Positions 28,338 through 37,549 are shown, counted from the stretch's first letter. The stretch: DNA of 64,000 nt from Streptomyces phaeoluteigriseus (GCF_001896135.2 NZ_MPOH02000005.1:101742-165741), one strand, 5' to 3'. Notes: generated by a model from the sequence alone, not told the origin. Program-made: numbers and translations.

Positions 28338-30386
28338 TCACCCCCTCATCCGGGGCGCGACGCAGGTACGAGGCGTGAAGATCCACACTCCCTTGGTGTA
28401 GGTGGCTCCGAGGACCCGCCCGCTTTCACACAGCCAGGGATGACGGCTCTGCAACTCGGTGTAGTTGTCGTTGGTCACGACGACGGCCTCCGATTCGTGC
28501 GCGATGGCCACGACGAGGGCGTCGCCCTTGCCTTCCGTGCCTGCCGGAGGCTGGAGAATCTCTCCCTTGCTCAGCGCGGCGACCACGGCCGCCCTCTCCT
28601 CCTCGGCGACCTTGTGCCGGAAGGTGGCGTCCACCACCACGTGGATGTCCGCCCTCGGGTACTTCTTGGCCAGTGCCGCGCGGGCAGACTCGAGTTGGGC
28701 GAAGCTCGGCCGGTCGTCCTCCTCGTACACGCCGGGCCGGCTCGGTGAATGGCCGATCCAGGCGAGGTTGGAGCCGTCGACCACGAGGGTGTGCACCATG
28801 TGCCCCGGCTCATCGCTGCCGTCCTGGGAGCGCATGCCGGCGGGAGGAGTGCCCTTCTCCCTCACGCTGCCGGGCAGGAGCGCGGAGGAGACGGGGTTCG
28901 CCGTCAGCAGGTCGTCGAGTTCCTTGCGTACTTCGGGAGTTGCGCCGCCGGAGCCGAAGCTCTTCACCTCCTCGTCCACGACGACCTCGCCCGTGTGCTC
29001 CAGGGTGGCCTTCACGTGCAGCAGGCCGTCGGAGTCGTACGTGTACTCGAGGTCGAACCGGGAGTCCTCCCGTGCCCGTGGCGTCGGGTAGTTCAGGGTC
29101 AGTTCGGTGAGCTGGACGTTGTCGGAGTCCGAGAGTTCCTTGTCGGGATCTCCCTCCCAGATCTCCACCGTGAGCTTGCGTTCGTGATCGCGCTTGGGGG
29201 TGTAGCTCTTGCGTTCGCTCCACGGCAGCGGAGAGTTCCGGGGGATGATCTCGCTGAACTTCCGCCGCCCGTCCGCCGTCTTGACGACGGTGCCCAGAGC
29301 GTGGCTGTTGGCCACCTGGATGACGCCCGGCGTCTCCTTGGCCAGCACGGCGGCCGCGATGGAGGCGCCGCGGGCCACGGCCGTCATCGGATCGCACAGC
29401 TGGGTCGGCACGGGCTCCATCTGCAGGGCCTCGGCGACCGCGGCCCGTACGCTCGGGATCTGGCTGGTGCCGCCGATCATGAGGACGTCGTCCACGTCGA
29501 GCGGCGCCATGTGGAGGTCGCGCAGGCATTCCTCGACGGGCGCGAGGGCTCGGTCGACGAGATCGGTGATCGCCTCCTCCAGTTCCGCCTGGAAGATCTC
29601 CACCTCCTTGTCGTCCGGCGTCCTGATCCGCACGGACGGCTGGGAGGAGAGGAGAATCTTGTTCCGTTCGATGTCGAGCCGGAACTGACGCTGCTGGGCG
29701 AAGGTCCACTCCCGCCGTGCCGGCGCCCGGTCCAGGACGAGCTTCCTCAGCCGTCGGTCGATCTCGAGGCCGCCGAGTTCCGTGACACCGCGCGAGGCGC
29801 GCTCCTCGAAGAAGCCGTCCTCGTAGTCGAGAACCGTGACGTCGATGGTTCCCCCACCCCAGTCGAAGACCAGGATCTGCGCGTCCTCGCGCATGTCGTG
29901 CACGTACGAGATGGCCGCGGCTGTCGGTTCGTTGAGGAGTGCCTGCACGTCGATGCCCGCGAACCGGGCGGCCGCACGCGTGCGGTAGCGGGCCGCGCCG
30001 GTGGCGTTGGCGGGCACGGTGATGACGGCCCGGTCGATGTCGGTGAGGTTGTGCCGCGCGCCGTCCCTCATGGCGGTGAACACGCCTGCGGCCACGGTCG
30101 TGGCGGCGAAGCGCCGACTCTGGACGTTCACGTACTCGTCGCTCTTGAGGAGTCGCTTGCAGGCCTCGGCCGCCTCCTCCGACCGCAGTTTCGCCTCCCA
30201 CCCGAAGAGCGGGCCGCTGCGCAGCGAACTCATCCCGACCACCGACGGGAAGAGGAACTCGAAGCCGGGCCTGCGCCAGTCGGCGTCGAGGTGGTGGGCG
30301 TCGAGCGGCAGTACCTCGACGTCGTCGCCCTGCCACTGCGCGACCACGGAGTTGGTGGTGCCGAAATCGATTCCGGTGGCCGTCAC
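28338..30386 (-). CDS. Hsp70 fused to Zc3h12a-type (NYN/PIN) ribonuclease domain
   Basis: The 682-residue protein begins MTATGIDFGTTNSVVAQ, the phosphate-1 loop of DnaK, and has phosphate-2 VFDWGGGTIDVTVL and adenosine loop LMIGGTSQIPSVRAA. A short beta substrate-binding part follows (about 380-500). Instead of the helical lid, residues about 525-670 form a PIN-like nuclease: VVDGSNLAW, a second Asp in VVVDATF, GKGDALVVAIA, and VVTNDNYTEL. That order of acidic residues and the N-D-N-Y motif fit the RNase_Zc3h12a/NYN family, which cleaves RNA. Its start overlaps the GrpE-like gene's stop by 4 nt. I infer chaperone-gated RNA cleavage; no known named system comes to mind. Confidence 0.82.
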   Translation of the reverse strand: MTATGIDFGTTNSVVAQWQGDDVEVLPLDAHHLDADWRRPGFEFLFPSVVGMSSLRSGPLFGWEAKLRSEEAAEACKRLLKSDEYVNVQSRRFAATTVAAGVFTAMRDGARHNLTDIDRAVITVPANATGAARYRTRAAARFAGIDVQALLNEPTAAAISYVHDMREDAQILVFDWGGGTIDVTVLDYEDGFFEERASRGVTELGGLEIDRRLRKLVLDRAPARREWTFAQQRQFRLDIERNKILLSSQPSVRIRTPDDKEVEIFQAELEEAITDLVDRALAPVEECLRDLHMAPLDVDDVLMIGGTSQIPSVRAAVAEALQMEPVPTQLCDPMTAVARGASIAAAVLAKETPGVIQVANSHALGTVVKTADGRRKFSEIIPRNSPLPWSERKSYTPKRDHERKLTVEIWEGDPDKELSDSDNVQLTELTLNYPTPRAREDSRFDLEYTYDSDGLLHVKATLEHTGEVVVDEEVKSFGSGGATPEVRKELDDLLTANPVSSALLPGSVREKGTPPAGMRSQDGSDEPGHMVHTLVVDGSNLAWIGHSPSRPGVYEEDDRPSFAQLESARAALAKKYPRADIHVVVDATFRHKVAEEERAAVVAALSKGEILQPPAGTEGKGDALVVAIAHESEAVVVTNDNYTELQSRHPWLCESGRVLGATYTKGVWIFTPRTCVAPRMRG

Positions 30387-30976
30387 GGCTGGTCCTCCTT
30401 CGCGGTGGCGTCCTGCGTCCCGTTCCCGCCGTCGGCCTGCGTCCCCGGGCGGAACACCCGGCGCAGCTGCCCGGAGAGGATCAACTTCCCGGTCGCCTGG
30501 TCGACATAGGCGGGCCGTACGACCTCGAACCCCTCGCCCTCGCCCTCCACGACGACGAAGTGCTCACGTTCGTCCGCCGACTCGACGACACGGACGCCGG
30601 AGTCGATGAGCGACGTCCGGATGGCCCGGCGCAGGCTCACGGCGGGCATGCCCGTCGTCCAGCTGGTGGCGTCGGTCTCGACGAGCCGTGCCAGGTACTC
30701 CTCCCTGGTCCGGAACGCCTCGAGCACGGCCTGGCGGAGCGCCACACCGACCTCGGAGCCGCTGGGACGGTGTTCTTCGGGCAGTTCGCTCAGCAGTTCC
30801 CGAGCTCGCTCCGTGAAACGTGAGAGCAACTCCGGGGGGCTCAGCAGCTGTTCGGGCCGATAGGTACGGAGCTCCATGTCCGCCTCCCAGGCGCGGGCCT
30901 GCTTCCGGTGCTGAAGGCCGGTGGGCTTCTTGACCGTCTTCGCGGTCGTCTTTCGGGCCGGCTGCTTGCTGCTCAT
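30383..30976 (-). CDS. GrpE-like protein of the Hsp70-RNase operon
   Basis: A 197-residue protein starts at ATG 30976, inside the previous stop, and ends inside the Hsp70 start. The N-terminus is Lys-rich, the middle is helical (about 30-120) and the C-terminal part reads IDSGVRVVES, HFVVVEG, then EVVRPAYVDQATGKLILSG and QLRRV. The order (helix, G-V-x-V-V, short beta, G-Y/P-A-x-V) resembles the beta wing of GrpE, which releases ADP from Hsp70. The similarity is weak at residue level and rests partly on position. It could instead be an unrelated adaptor. Confidence 0.5.
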   Translation of the reverse strand: MSSKQPARKTTAKTVKKPTGLQHRKQARAWEADMELRTYRPEQLLSPPELLSRFTERARELLSELPEEHRPSGSEVGVALRQAVLEAFRTREEYLARLVETDATSWTTGMPAVSLRRAIRTSLIDSGVRVVESADEREHFVVVEGEGEGFEVVRPAYVDQATGKLILSGQLRRVFRPGTQADGGNGTQDATAKEDQP

Positions 30977-32778
30977 GATGTGGTCCTGTGCTGGTGGTCC
31001 GGGCGCCGGGGCGCGTTGACAAAGGTCGGGAGGAGTTCGGCCAGGGCGCGGCGCCGTACGATCTCCAGGTCGTCGGAGCTTTGGGGCGCCGTCCGCCGTG
31101 GCAGCGGTTCGACCGGCGGCACCAGTGTGGTGGGCGGGTCGTCGGGGAGGCGGAACGCCTCCGCGTCCAGGGGCAGAACGAAGAAGTCCGACCAGTCCTC
31201 GTGCTGCTCGGCCTGCTGGATGCGGCGCATGGCCCGGTTCAGCCGGGCGGCCTCCTCACGGTCGTCCGCGAACTCCCGGCGAAGATCGCGGTACCGCTGT
31301 TTCCAGACCGGTGACCGATGGGGCAGTCCGAGTTCGAGATACGGGTTGGACGGATGCGTCCGGTCGTTCCGTGCCCGGGTTCGGCGGCCCTCGAGCAAGT
31401 GGCGGTTGTGCCGGGCCAGTTCCGCCGCGGGGTGGCTCTCGTCGACGTTGTGGAGGGCTACGAGCGCCCCGTCCAGGTTCTCGTCGAGGAGCGCCAGGTA
31501 GGCGGACATGTTCCAGGCCTCGGCGTTGTGGCGCGGCTCCCCCTGCTCGTGCTCCACAAGGAGCTCCACCTGTGCTCGCGCTCTCTTGAGGTCGCCCGCG
31601 CAGAGGGAGTCGTAGGCGTGCCGCAGTGCCACCATGGCGTGGAAGGGGCTACGCCGGGGGCTCACGGCGGCCTTCGGTTCCCACAGGGCCGACATCAGCC
31701 GCCACAGCCCGCGGTCGGCCAGGATGTCGGCGGGCCAGTTGCCGGTGAGTGCGCCGTCCCGGACCTGACGCAGTCTCAGCACCAGGTAGCGGGGCAGGGC
31801 GTATTCCAGCCCTTTGACGGCGCTCGTGTCCCCCTCGGCGGCACGCTGTAGCAGGCCGTACAGGTCGTCCTCCGCCCCGTCGCCGTCTTCGCCGTCCTCG
31901 GCGTCCTCGCCCGACAGGTCCGCCGTCTCGGACTTCTCCGCCCTCCCCGGCCTCTCGTCACCCACGTCGTCACCCACGTCGTCGACGTCTTCACCGTCCA
32001 GGAGGCGCCGCCGCCGCAGGTACTCCTGCCACCCGATGGCTTCGGCCGTCGCCTGATCGACCTGCTCCGGGGCGAGCCGGGCCCGCAGGTAGTCCTGTTC
32101 GCGTGCGTCGGACCGCAGGTTCCAGGGTTCGTCGTCGCTCGTGATCGCACCCGCGTCGATCAGGTCGTCCACTACTCCGACGGGCGCCCAGGGCAGAACG
32201 CGGTCGCGCACGGCGGGGGACAGCCGGGCGACGTCGTCGTGGCGAAGGGCGTACTGCGCGGCGAAGGCACCCGACACGTCCTCCGCGAGAGCGGGAAGGA
32301 ACTCCCGTGGGATCTCGGTCGATTCGGGGTCCATGAGGTGTTCGAGCCGAGCCTGGCCCTCCGGGGTCAGCCACGGCAGTCCCGCCTCGTGGACGACTGC
32401 CATGGCGGTCACGACGTCACCGGGCGCCCCGTGCTCGAGCACCGCCCGGACCGCGGACGGCAACTGCGCGACCGGGTCACCGCCGAGACACTGGTCCAGC
32501 GTCTGCACCGCCCAGTCGGGTGCGGTTCCCGCGGCGGACCGGGCGTCGCGCAGGGCGGTCAGGAGCCGTTCCACGCGCCGTACCGCGTCGGCGCCGAAGA
32601 CGCCCGCCCGGCGCCATCTGCGCAGCGCGAATCCGTCCGGGCCCGCGGTCCGCGGTTCGTCGGCGTCAGACCGCGGTCGGCGTGCCCGGCGCTGCTCGCG
32701 CCATGCCGCGACCATGTCGGCGCGGGACATGGACACGTTCAGCCCGGTGGCCGGATCGGGTCTCTCGTCATTCACCAT
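30973..32778 (-). CDS. J-domain-like cochaperone of the Hsp70-RNase operon
   Basis: ATG 32778 gives a 601-residue protein; a second in-frame ATG at 32730 is possible. Most of it is helical and Arg/Glu-rich, with an acidic linker (about 265-305). Residues about 475-530 read NPYLELGLPHRSPVWKQRYR and DLRREFADDREEAARLNRAM, which match helix I, II and III of a J-domain, but the His-Pro-Asp tripeptide needed to stimulate Hsp70 ATPase is absent (EFADDR in its place). The helical middle (AHALYDS-like repeats around 390-460) resembles TPR. It sits between the helicase and the GrpE-like gene with a 4-nt overlap downstream. Confidence 0.5.
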   Translation of the reverse strand: MVNDERPDPATGLNVSMSRADMVAAWREQRRARRPRSDADEPRTAGPDGFALRRWRRAGVFGADAVRRVERLLTALRDARSAAGTAPDWAVQTLDQCLGGDPVAQLPSAVRAVLEHGAPGDVVTAMAVVHEAGLPWLTPEGQARLEHLMDPESTEIPREFLPALAEDVSGAFAAQYALRHDDVARLSPAVRDRVLPWAPVGVVDDLIDAGAITSDDEPWNLRSDAREQDYLRARLAPEQVDQATAEAIGWQEYLRRRRLLDGEDVDDVGDDVGDERPGRAEKSETADLSGEDAEDGEDGDGAEDDLYGLLQRAAEGDTSAVKGLEYALPRYLVLRLRQVRDGALTGNWPADILADRGLWRLMSALWEPKAAVSPRRSPFHAMVALRHAYDSLCAGDLKRARAQVELLVEHEQGEPRHNAEAWNMSAYLALLDENLDGALVALHNVDESHPAAELARHNRHLLEGRRTRARNDRTHPSNPYLELGLPHRSPVWKQRYRDLRREFADDREEAARLNRAMRRIQQAEQHEDWSDFFVLPLDAEAFRLPDDPPTTLVPPVEPLPRRTAPQSSDDLEIVRRRALAELLPTFVNAPRRPDHQHRTTS

Positions 32779-32902
32779 GTGTGCTCACTTCACTCACCCG
32801 GACCCCGTTCCACCGAAGGCCGGACCGTTGCCCGGCCCGTTCCCGGTCCGTGCTGCCCCCTACCGCGCCTCACCGCCCCGGACCGCCGCCGTCGTGCCCG
32901 GC

Positions 32903-35900
32903 TCAGAGCGAACTGCCCTCGTCCAGGGCCCCGTCCGACGCCCCGCCCCGTGCGTCTTCCGGTGCGTCGTCCGCTGCCTCGGGTTTGTCGGGCCGTACGC
33001 GTGAAGCGGCGGGCCCCGCCCACCCCGGGCGGTCCCGCCAGGTCAGACCGACGCTGAACGCCCGGTCGGCGGCCTCTGCCGCCCAGGACTGCGCCGGTTG
33101 TCCGGGGAGGACGACGACCAGGTACTCGGCCGGTCCCCGAGGATGCAGGCAGGAGGCTTCCAGCAGGTGCAGTGCCGCTTCGCGGATCCGCTCGTACGTC
33201 GGGGCGTCTTCGGCGAGGACGTCGAAGAGCGTGGTTCCGTCGGGGCCGTGCGTCCATGCGTCGGCGTAGGCGCTGTCACCCACTTCGTCGAAGCCTTCGT
33301 AGAGGTCGGCCAGCAGTCGGTGGCGCAGGCTCTCGTGGGCGCGGTGGGAACGGTCCCTCCGCTCGCGTGCGGCGACCGTGCCGGCCAGGCCGGGTTCGGC
33401 TGCCGGCGCCGTGCCGCCGCCCGTGGCCTCGCCGTCGATGCTGGTCGTCGACATGTGGTCGTCCCTTTCGTGTGGGGCTTCGCCGCCGGGTACCGGCTCA
33501 CCCTCGTGTGCGTGCTCCCCGGCCTGCCGCGCCGCGAAGCCCCGGTAGATCTCGGTTCCGGCGCTGCGGACCGTGGCCAGTACCCGGCCGTCGGAGCGTA
33601 GCCACCACTGGCCGTGCTCCCCTTCCACGACCGGGCGGTCGCCCACCCACTCGATGCGGCCCGTCTCCAGGTCCGACGCGAGGTCCTCCCGCAGCCGCCG
33701 GACGAATTCCTCGTCGGGCAGTTGCGAGCACTGGGCGAGACGCTCGAAGGTGATGCAGGCTCCCGCCGTGACGTACAGGTCCGGGATGCTCAGTTCACGC
33801 ACCGCCGTGTCGTCGGCCAGGCGGGGGCCGGTTTCGGCCTCCGGAGCGGTGAGTGCGGATCGTCTCGCTCCACGGGCCTGGTGGCCGACCCGGGAGGGCA
33901 CCCCTGCGGCCACCTGCGCGTAGCTGCGTTCGGGATGACCGGTCAGGTACGCCGTCACGGCACGCGCCTCGTCGTCCAGCACGAGCCGGTAGCCCTCCAG
34001 GTCCAGGAGCCAGCCGCCGGCCGTGCGCAGGTGTCGGCCCTCGGTCAGGAACGGGGCCAGCATGGCGTGGAGTTCGACGGCCGCTTCGCCGAGGCTGCCC
34101 CGGTGCCGGACGACGAAGGCTCCGCAGGCGGCCGAGGTGATGCGGATCTCCGGGACGCGTTCCGGCGGGAGTTCCAGGCGGGTCTCGGTCACCTCGTCCT
34201 TGGGCACCCCGAGGTAGCCGCTCCTGAGGGGGTACGGCGGCTCGGCGGTCCGGAAGCCCGCGCAGCCGGGTCCGCGGCACCAGCCGTCCGGCCGGCGCGT
34301 CTCGTTCTCGCACCGGGCGCCGTCCGCCCGGTAGCGGGTGCACAGACCGGACACACTGTGAGGGCTCTTCCTCCGGCCGACCTGGGCCATGAACTGTCGG
34401 GGCGTGGGCACCGGGTTGGCCGGTCCGCCGATCCACCGCGGCAGGGGCCTGTGGTGCACCACCGTCAGGGACTGGGTGCACCGGGTGAGCGCCACGTACA
34501 GGCGACGTGGTCCGGCCACGTCGTCCGCGGCGATCGCCGCGGGCTCGACCACGACGACGTGGTCGAACTCGAGGCCCTTGACCTCCTCGGCGGTGAGCAC
34601 CGAGACCAGTCCGGTATCGGGGATCGCCTCGGCCACGGTCTCCTTCCAGCGGGCACCTTGGGGGACGATCACGGCGGTCGTACGGCCGATGCCGGCACCG
34701 TCCGGTCCCGAGGCGAGGCCGACGGCGAGGCCGGCGGCTCTCGGTGCCGGCCCGTCGCCCTGGGCCACGGTCACGGAGGTGCCCGTCCGCCGCACGGAGT
34801 CGGGCACGCCGACTCCCGGAGCGCAGTGTGTGCCGAGGGGGCGCACGAAGTCCATGACTTCGCCGGGCACGCGGAAGCCGGTCAGCAGTTCCGCGACCCT
34901 CCAGCCGTCCCGGCCGGTGAGCGTGGTGCCGAGTTCCTCCCAGTCCTGGTAGGGGAAGGGCCCGGTCGCCTGGGCGAGGTCTCCCAGGACGGTCATGGAC
35001 CCGGTGGGGCAACGACGGGCCAGGGCCCGCGCCTGCATGGGCGTGAGGTCCTGTGCCTCGTCGACGACGACGTGCCGGTAGATCCGCTCGGGCCGTCCGG
35101 CCAGCAGGAAGTCCAACTCGTCGAGGCAGACCAGGTCCTCGAGGCTCGGCTCGGCCGCGAACCGGGCGGGTGCGGCTTGCGCGGACACCTCCTGGTGGGC
35201 GACGAGAACCGCCTGTTCCTCCGGGGTGAGGACGCCGTCGGCTGCGGCGGCCAGCACGGGGGCGCGGGAGAGCAGGCGGCGCAGTACGTCGCGTGCCGAC
35301 AGTTCGGGCGCGATGCGCCGCATGAGGCGGCTGACGGGCCGGAGTTGGCGGACGAGGGCGAAGTAGTCGGTGTCAGCGGGTCCCGGCAACAGCTCGACGT
35401 AGGCCTGGGTGAGGTGCTGCACGATCTGCCGGAAGCAGCCCTCCCTGCGGACCTGGTAGGGGCTGTCCCCGGAGAGCGCGGCGGCCGCGATGGCGGCGAG
35501 TTCGGCGACGGGCACCTCGACCTCCCGACGGCGGAGCTCGAAGCTGAACACCGGGCCGCCGACGACTGCTTCGAGCCGCTCGGCCTCGACGGTGGTGAGG
35601 TTGTCGACGGCGCGTCGCAGGACATAACTCATCCGCGCGTCGGCCTTGATGACGGCGACGGGGTGCGGATCGCGGCCGGCGACGCCGCCCGACCACAACG
35701 CGGGCAGATCGAGCATGGTCACGCCGCTGCTGCCCAGTTCGACGAGGGCGTTCGCCGCGTACTCCAGGAAGCCGCGGCTGGGCCCGATCACCAGGATGTC
35801 GTCGGCGGCCGTGTGCCGGTTGTCCAGTAGCCAGGTCACCCGGTGCAGGCCCACGGCCGTCTTGCCGGTGCCGGGCCCGCCCTGGACGATCAGCACCCCG

Positions 35901-36814
35901 CCGGGCCGCTCGGTCACCAGCCGGAGCTGGTCGCGCTGGATCGTCTCGACGATGTCGTGCAGGGCACCGTCGCGCGCCCGGTCGAGCTCGTCGAGGAGCG
36001 GGTCGGTCCACTCGGCCTCGCCGAGTGGATCGCCGTCGGGATCATTGGCCCCGTCGGACCCGCGACGTCCGTGGGGCTCCCTCGGAACGTCGGATTCGTT
36101 CGTCAGTCCGGGTTCCGTCGACACGTCAGGCCCGTCCGACACGTCCGGCCCGTCCGACACGTCCGACACGTCCGACACGTCAGGATCGGTGGACACGTCA
36201 GAATCGGCCGCCCCGTCGGAATCGGTCGACACGTCGGAGTCGGTCGACACGTCGGAGTCGGTCGACGCTTCGGAGTCGGTGGACGCTTCCGGATCGTGCG
36301 GCCGGCGGGGCTCCTGGAGGCTGCGGATACGTCGTCCGCTCCCGCCGCCGGTGTCACCGCCACGGCCGCGCGGGTCGAAGTCCCTGCCATGCAGGTCGAA
36401 GTAACGCCTTACCGCGCGCTCGTGGCAGACGATCTGCCGCAGCAGGCGCACATCCCCCGGTTCCTGCTCACTCGTCAGCCGCCACTGGACCGCGGCCGGG
36501 GCGCTCCAGGAGATGACTGCGGGGTTGTGCTCCGCGTCGAACACCGCACGGCGGCCGATGTAGAAGGTCTCGGTGCCGGCTCCTTCGTCCACGTCGGCGC
36601 GCAGGAACACCAGGGAGTTCCTGCCGAGGTCGAGGTTGCTCAGCTCTCGCTGCCAGGCACGGTTGACGTCGATCGCGTCCTTGCCGCTGGCGGAGGCCGC
36701 CACCTCCTTGAGTTCGGCGGCCTCACGTCTCGTGCGTTCGAGGCAGTGGTAGGCGTGGTCGACCGCTCGCTGCTCCACGGCAAGGACATCCGCCCGACGC
36801 GCGCGCTTCGCCAT
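32903..36814 (-). CDS. HelD-like superfamily 1 helicase with long C-terminal extension
   Basis: ATG 36814 gives about 1303 residues; HelD proteins usually have 700-780. The N-terminus has the HelD coiled coil (VEQRAVDHAYHCLERTRREA) and FYIGRRAVFDAEHNPAVISW. An Asp/Ser-rich tract of repeats follows (about 176-235), then Walker A VQGGPGTGKTAVGLHR (about 311), VVDEAQDLTPMQARAL (about 585), LTGFRVPGEVMDF and VALTRCTQSLTVVHH. From about 830 come a four-Cys cluster (CTRYRADGARC...GWCRGPGC), then domains I do not recognise and an acidic tail. HelD acts on RNA polymerase; a nucleic-acid translocase role is inferred. It is 124 nt upstream of the J-like gene on the same strand. Confidence 0.78.
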   Translation of the reverse strand: MAKRARRADVLAVEQRAVDHAYHCLERTRREAAELKEVAASASGKDAIDVNRAWQRELSNLDLGRNSLVFLRADVDEGAGTETFYIGRRAVFDAEHNPAVISWSAPAAVQWRLTSEQEPGDVRLLRQIVCHERAVRRYFDLHGRDFDPRGRGGDTGGGSGRRIRSLQEPRRPHDPEASTDSEASTDSDVSTDSDVSTDSDGAADSDVSTDPDVSDVSDVSDGPDVSDGPDVSTEPGLTNESDVPREPHGRRGSDGANDPDGDPLGEAEWTDPLLDELDRARDGALHDIVETIQRDQLRLVTERPGGVLIVQGGPGTGKTAVGLHRVTWLLDNRHTAADDILVIGPSRGFLEYAANALVELGSSGVTMLDLPALWSGGVAGRDPHPVAVIKADARMSYVLRRAVDNLTTVEAERLEAVVGGPVFSFELRRREVEVPVAELAAIAAAALSGDSPYQVRREGCFRQIVQHLTQAYVELLPGPADTDYFALVRQLRPVSRLMRRIAPELSARDVLRRLLSRAPVLAAAADGVLTPEEQAVLVAHQEVSAQAAPARFAAEPSLEDLVCLDELDFLLAGRPERIYRHVVVDEAQDLTPMQARALARRCPTGSMTVLGDLAQATGPFPYQDWEELGTTLTGRDGWRVAELLTGFRVPGEVMDFVRPLGTHCAPGVGVPDSVRRTGTSVTVAQGDGPAPRAAGLAVGLASGPDGAGIGRTTAVIVPQGARWKETVAEAIPDTGLVSVLTAEEVKGLEFDHVVVVEPAAIAADDVAGPRRLYVALTRCTQSLTVVHHRPLPRWIGGPANPVPTPRQFMAQVGRRKSPHSVSGLCTRYRADGARCENETRRPDGWCRGPGCAGFRTAEPPYPLRSGYLGVPKDEVTETRLELPPERVPEIRITSAACGAFVVRHRGSLGEAAVELHAMLAPFLTEGRHLRTAGGWLLDLEGYRLVLDDEARAVTAYLTGHPERSYAQVAAGVPSRVGHQARGARRSALTAPEAETGPRLADDTAVRELSIPDLYVTAGACITFERLAQCSQLPDEEFVRRLREDLASDLETGRIEWVGDRPVVEGEHGQWWLRSDGRVLATVRSAGTEIYRGFAARQAGEHAHEGEPVPGGEAPHERDDHMSTTSIDGEATGGGTAPAAEPGLAGTVAARERRDRSHRAHESLRHRLLADLYEGFDEVGDSAYADAWTHGPDGTTLFDVLAEDAPTYERIREAALHLLEASCLHPRGPAEYLVVVLPGQPAQSWAAEAADRAFSVGLTWRDRPGWAGPAASRVRPDKPEAADDAPEDARGGASDGALDEGSSL
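36110..36285. repeat. Degenerate 9-18-bp repeats encoding Ser/Asp-rich linker
   Basis: Multiple copies of GACACGTCC- and GTCGGAGTCGGT-like units encode DVSTDSD and DVSDGPD repeats in the HelD-like helicase, between its N-terminal arm and motor domain. The tract is likely unstructured and variable in length. Confidence 0.85.
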
Positions 36815-36949
36815 GCTGTCCGTTCTGCCCTTCTCCTGCGGTCGTACTGTGCCGTTTCCGGAAAAGACCACGGGCGTCGGCTCATTCTTGGACTTCGTCG
36901 ACGCCCCTGTGGTTGCTGTGACGCTCGTCACTTCGCGCAACGGGGCGAG

Positions 36950-37549
36950 TCAGCCGACCCTCTTCCATTCCTGGCATCGGTTGGTCTTGAAGTACTCCCC
37001 CTTGTTGAGGGTCACGCGACCCGGCCCTTGCAGGTTGTTGTTGGCGATGATCGAGCCGAACTCGCCGCTGGCGTCCTCGGCCCGCTCCCAGTAGCAGCCG
37101 AACCCGCCCTCCGGTCCGGCCGTCTTGTACGTACCGGCCTTGATGTCGTCGCCGACGAGGTATTCGCCTTCGCCGGAGAAGGTCGTGGCGGGGCCGGGAG
37201 CCTTAATCTTCTTGGGCGTCGCGGTAACCGTCTCGGTAACAGTGGGACCGGGTTCGGCCTCCGCCGCAGCGGTCTCGGTGACGGTCACCGCGGGCGCCGG
37301 CGCGCCCTTCGCATCGGCGGTGGCGTCCTCCGAGCCGCTGGAGCCGATGCCGACTCCGACGAAGAGGGAGACGAAGGCGACGACGCCGTAGCGGAGCCAG
37401 GGCTTGCGTCCGTCCGGCGACTTCGGGGCGCCGGGCCGGAGCGGCGGGGCACCCAGGGGGGCCTGCGGAAACACGGGGGGTGCCGGCGGCCGGGGGCCGC
37501 CGCCCTGGGGTCCGTCGTGCGCGCCGGGATGCGGGGTCGGGGTGGTCAT
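36950..37549 (-). CDS. Single-pass membrane protein with extracytoplasmic domain
   Basis: ATG 37549 gives 199 residues. About 50 Pro/Gly-rich cytoplasmic residues precede a membrane helix (YGVVAFVSLFVGVGIGSS, about 54-71). A Thr/Ala/Glu-rich linker with TVTETVTAT repeats follows, then a compact domain (YLVGDDIKAGTYKTAG; GFGCYWERA; NQNLQGP-like GRVTLNKGEYF) of the type found in many Streptomyces lipoproteins and kinase-linked membrane proteins. Function is unknown. It lies upstream of the HelD-like operon on the same strand (135 nt gap) and may or may not be cotranscribed. Confidence 0.75.
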   Translation of the reverse strand: MTTPTPHPGAHDGPQGGGPRPPAPPVFPQAPLGAPPLRPGAPKSPDGRKPWLRYGVVAFVSLFVGVGIGSSGSEDATADAKGAPAPAVTVTETAAAEAEPGPTVTETVTATPKKIKAPGPATTFSGEGEYLVGDDIKAGTYKTAGPEGGFGCYWERAEDASGEFGSIIANNNLQGPGRVTLNKGEYFKTNRCQEWKRVG

